8,416 nucleotides of DNA from assembly GCF_000250875.1 (NCBI RefSeq), contig NZ_JH604859.1, positions 3,885 to 12,300 on the forward strand, given 5' to 3'. Made by a program: the position numbers and the translations under genes. Of the stretch, positions 6,132-8,416 are shown piece after piece. The notes beneath the pieces were generated by a model. The model was not told the origin of the DNA, did not search any database, and saw only the letters and a program-made list of their open reading frames with translations. Origin of the DNA: Sutterella parvirubra YIT 11816. Lineage in GTDB: Bacteria > Pseudomonadota > Gammaproteobacteria > Burkholderiales > Burkholderiaceae_F. Each line of letters begins with the position of its first letter. The stretch's first letter is position 1.

Positions 6132-6782
6132 ATGTACCGCAAATTCGTCGTGCCCGTTCCGAAAGAGAAGGGCATTTCCTTTCAAAAGACCAAGACCGGA
6201 ACCGTCGTCCGGTACGTCGTCGACTGGGACAGAGACGCGAAGGGGCGGTCGGTGCCGCGATACCGCGTCATCGGCAAACTGGAGCCCGACGGCAAAGGCA
6301 TGGTGCCCAACGACAACTACGGCTACCTTCTCTCCACCTTTGAGGAGATCCGTGAGTACCGTCGGCACCGGGACCCCAGGAGCTACGTCGCCGAAATGAA
6401 GCTGAGGCGCGGCCAAAAACTTGAGATCGGCCCCTTCCTCGTGCAGGAACGCGCGGTGAAGGAATTGAGGTTGGAGAAGCTTCTTCGCGAGCATTTCCCC
6501 GATGCGGCAACGCTCCTCCTCGACCTTGCATCGTTGATGGTTCTCTCCGAGGGCAGGGGCGGCGACTTTGAGCAATATGCGCGCGAACACCCGCTCTTTG
6601 CCGAAGACATGCGGATCCCCGACGAAGACGACATTCTGGAGACTCTGAAGAACGTCGAGGGAGAGGAAGTCAGCAGATTCATGGAGGCTTGGAATGACAG
6701 GCCGGCGCCCGGAAGGAACCGGGTCACGTCTTCTCGACGCAGGTGCGTGACGACGGTCCCTTCCCCAGCTGGAGCACCGTGA
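6132..6782 (+). pseudogene. N-terminal segment of the broken transposase-like gene
   Basis: Residues 21-66 (KTGTVVRYVVDWDRD, then YRVIGKLEPDGKGMVPN and DNYGYL) are the DNA-binding-side N-terminal pattern of IS1634-like transposases: a lysine-rich opening, strands, then a GKLdp.tGkmiPN turn. A helical domain follows (about 95-190), ending RFMEAWNDRPAPG. After about residue 191 the frame yields an Arg/Ser-rich tail (NRVTSSRRRCVTTVPSPAGAP) unlike the family, which marks the frameshift. The last usable codon is therefore near 6700-6720 rather than the stop at 6782. If translated alone it would give a 216-residue protein without catalytic residues. Confidence 0.55.
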
Positions 6783-7318
6783 CCGTGGGCTACGATGCGA
6801 CGCTTCGGGTGCCGACCTTCATCACGGAGACGCACTTCCTTTGGAGCGAGGTCTTCGATGGTTCCTGGGTCTACACCGGAGAGGCTGGGGCTTTGGACTA
6901 CAACCACTGCGTTCTCACCGGCGATCCGGAGGCGTTCACGTCAGAAGTGGCTGAGACCGTCCGGAAGGATGGTCACGACTTCGTGTGGATGCTGGTCGGT
7001 TGGAACCCTTTCTCCGTCAAAGTGAAGGAGGCTTGGGGCGACGCCCTCCTGAGGGACATTGCCGAAGCTTCCGTCTCCGGCGGCCTGCGCGGCATGACCA
7101 TCCACGGGAGGCACAAGGTCTTCGAGGAGGATGAGTCGACCTCATTCGTCTACCTCTGCTGCGACGTGTCGGGCTTTCGTGAGGCCAAGGAGGATTGGGC
7201 GAGTGTGGAAAAGGAACTCGGGGCGTCCGTCGGGAAAGCGCTCCCGAAGAACCGTTCGGCGTACGATGGGTTCCATCTTGAGCTTGACGACGAAGGACGC
7301 CTTCTCTCCCCGCAGTGA
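6698..7318 (+). pseudogene. Central segment of the broken transposase-like gene, shifted frame
   Basis: The frame opens after a TGA at 6695-6697, and sensible sequence starts near HVFSTQVRDDGPFPSWST. VGYDAT could hold the first catalytic Asp of a DDE nuclease (YDsT in relatives). VLTGDPEAFTSEVAETVRKDGHDFVWML resembles the vmDrgf.s..ni..l...g.dFi segment, where TGD may be the second Asp, although the canonical DRG is not kept. The later YLCCDVSGFREAKEDWASVEKEL fits the next helix. Sense ends at EGRLLS, then the frame stops at 7316-7318. GTG at 6743 could start a 191-residue product, but no good ribosome site precedes it. The large gap between the two candidate Asp residues looks shorter than in active relatives. 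Confidence 0.45.
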
Positions 7319-7847
7319 GGACTTCCGGCGTGAGATCTTCAAGCGCAACAGCTTCGTCCTCGTGTCTTCGGCGGAGATGTCGGCCGAAGAGGCGATCAGG
7401 ATCATCGCCGTCCGGCATCGTTCGCTCGCAGCCCTAGAGTGGGGCCGTTGGCTCGCGCCCCACAAAGTGCGCACGGCGAGACGGTTCGTCGAATTCCTCG
7501 GGCTCATCCTTTGGGAGCACCTTCCGACGATGTTCGGCTCCAAGTCGAAGCTCCATTGGACGGACGCCTTCGCGCGGCTCGACGTCATTGCGCTTCAGCG
7601 CGAGTCGACCGAGTCGCCGCGCTTCACGCTGTCAGTTGAGCGCCGGCCCTTCCTCAGGTGGTTGGAGCCCTTCGGGATCCCGTTCGAAGAGGCGGAAGCC
7701 TCGGTGGCGCGCCTGGAGGCCGCGCTTCTTGCCTCGCCGAGCTCCACGGAGCCGAGCCTTGATGCCGATGATTGGAACGACGAGGACGATGAGTGGGATG
7801 AGGAGGATGAGGAGGATGAGGATTGGGATGAGGAAGACGACGAATAG
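7305..7847 (+). pseudogene. C-terminal segment of the broken transposase-like gene with acidic tail
   Basis: Sense resumes as SPRSEDFRREIFKRNSFVLV and SSAEMSAEEAIRII, matching the fvl.t...msaeealriYr.Rd segment that precedes the third catalytic Glu in IS4-superfamily enzymes. The usual YR.RD.IEk.F...K part is altered here to AVRHRSLAALEWGRW, so the catalytic Glu (YREK-like) motif is not intact. RTARRFVEFLGLILWEHL is the hydrophobic C-terminal helix, and FLRWLEPFGIPFEEAEASVARLEA is the usual closing helix pair. The last 30 residues are almost entirely Asp/Glu with regularly placed Trp. An ATG at 7266 in the same frame could start translation but would add unrelated residues. Confidence 0.5.
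7797..7823 (+). repeat. 9-bp tandem repeat encoding an acidic tract
   Basis: GATGAGGAG occurs twice in a row, followed by GATGAGGAT. The flanks (GATGAGTGG before, TGGGATGAGGAA after) are variants of the same unit. In frame the units read DEE, DEE, DED inside the tail DDEWDEEDEEDEDWDEEDDE. Such repeats change copy number readily by slippage without breaking the frame. Confidence 0.85.
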
Positions 7848-8416
7848 TCGTCGCGCTTGAGGCGGGCGCGTTTCGGCGTCCGTCCATTGGAGCGCATTCG
7901 CCGAAATCTCCGCATTCTCTCCATCTCCGAATTCGCCTCAATCCCCTCATTTGCCGTTCGTCATTTCGCGCATTCGATCGAAAGCCCGTTCTCATTCGGG
8001 CGGCCATTCTTTGCCGTTCACGTCCGATTGGGCGTCTCATTCTTCCCGCAGCGCCCCCGGATGTTCCTTCCGGAGACGCGTGGATGCCTTCAAAGCGTTT
8101 TCGACGGATCGATATGGATGCCGTGCAACAACCGCGCATCCGGTTATTTTCACCATTCGTTTCAGAATCGTGCACGGGCTGAAATCATGTCGGTCGGTCT
8201 ATTGAGGCGCGAATCCGAAAAGACCGACGAATCGGTTTGGAGAATTGAAATGCCTGAAAATCAATGCGTTGCATGAGCTTGAAATCCGATCGCGAAACGC
8301 TTTTTTCGGAAGAGGCTGATCGCTGCGGACAAAAGAACGGATAGGAAGCGGAGCGTCGGATCCCAAATGATGGCGAAACGATTTCACCGTTTTTAGGCGC
8401 TTCCATGGAATTGGGC
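7848..8416. other. Lower-GC region with no supportable gene
   Basis: GC falls clearly relative to the rest of the window, and CATTCG/TTCG-type words recur (for example TTTGCCGTTC at 7950-7959 and again exactly 60 bp later at 8010-8019). Open frames on both strands (about 140 residues on plus from 7857, about 70 on minus ending at 8185) have no ribosome site, no recognisable motif and skewed composition. An 8-bp inverted repeat GTCGGTCT/AGACCGAC (8193-8200 and 8221-8228) has a 20-base loop and no T-run. I see no RNA gene or transposon end here. Confidence 0.5.

Larger units (their letters stand above)
6132..7847 (+). pseudogene. Transposase-like gene, IS1634/IS4-superfamily type, broken by two compensating frameshifts
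   Basis: Three stretches of coherent protein lie end to end but in alternating frames. Frame A (from 6132) runs until about 6700. The sense then continues one base back in frame B (about 6720-7306) and returns to frame A (about 7305-7847). One lost base near 6700-6722 and one gained base near the CCCC at 7308-7311 would explain this. The joined product would be about 570 residues, within the range of IS1634-group transposases. The N-terminus and C-terminus have the layout of that group; the middle is too diverged for me to place a full DDE triad. An ATG at 6132 follows GAGG at a good distance, and TATAGT lies at 6088-6093. I found no flanking terminal inverted repeats. Family assignment is from remembered patterns, so moderate. 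Sequencing error remains possible. Confidence 0.6.

Noticed and set aside
5967..6590. N-terminal extension of nnr to 6590
   Set aside because: The open frame continues upstream, but it is antisense to the transposase-like N-terminus and crosses the nnr promoter area; family members start close to the ATG at 5966.
6695..6735. Programmed -1 ribosomal frameshift producing a fusion transposase
   Set aside because: No slippery heptamer or clear downstream stimulatory hairpin, and a second shift in the opposite direction would also be needed.
8193..8228. 8-bp inverted repeat GTCGGTCT/AGACCGAC
   Set aside because: 20-base loop and no T-run, so not a terminator; a pair of this length is expected by chance in a region of several hundred bases.
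7857..8276. 139-codon plus-strand open frame after the transposase-like gene
   Set aside because: No ribosome site ahead of the first ATG, low-complexity Arg/Phe/Ser composition and no recognisable domain.
8185..8406. 73-codon minus-strand open frame
   Set aside because: No ribosome site, Ser/Arg/Phe-rich composition and no motif; overlaps other equally unsupported frames.

Overview
The window is high-GC DNA (noticeably lower GC in the last ~500 bases). It carries an intact housekeeping region followed by a decayed mobile-element region. The protein sequences and the hemN-fnr pairing suggest a betaproteobacterium, possibly in Burkholderiales and of the Sutterellaceae type, that can live without oxygen. 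This placement is inferred from general resemblance only.

Left part (1-2150): a 3'-truncated hemN (anaerobic coproporphyrinogen III dehydrogenase, minus strand) is divergent from an FNR-type [4Fe-4S] oxygen-sensing regulator (plus strand). Between them lies a perfect 14-bp palindrome, TTGACGGTTGTCAA. It has the architecture of an FNR/ANR/FixK-type site and sits about 40 bp upstream of the inferred hemN start site, where a class II FNR activator would bind. The simplest reading is that the neighbouring FNR protein switches on hemN when oxygen runs out. A strong hairpin terminator (2114-2147) closes the fnr unit and separates it from the convergent operon that follows.

Middle part (2150-4500): a two-gene minus-strand operon, ugpQ (cytoplasmic glycerophosphodiester phosphodiesterase) followed by a classical short-chain dehydrogenase, probably coupled by a 4-base GTGA stop/start overlap. 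A recognisable sigma70-like promoter lies just ahead of ugpQ. Upstream is a ~700-bp region with no clear protein gene. It holds a purine-rich stretch with a canonical G-quadruplex motif and three minus-strand hairpin-plus-T-run terminators. Two of these end the nnr gene. The third (4115-4157) has no protein gene in front of it and may end a small RNA starting near 4230.

Right part (4494-8416): nnr encodes the fused NAD(P)HX epimerase/ADP-dependent dehydratase that repairs damaged nicotinamide cofactors. Divergent from it is a ~1.7-kb transposase-like gene of IS1634/IS4-superfamily character, spread over two reading frames by two mutually compensating frameshifts and ending in a strongly acidic tail encoded by 9-bp tandem repeats. 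The last ~570 bases have lower GC and no gene I can support.
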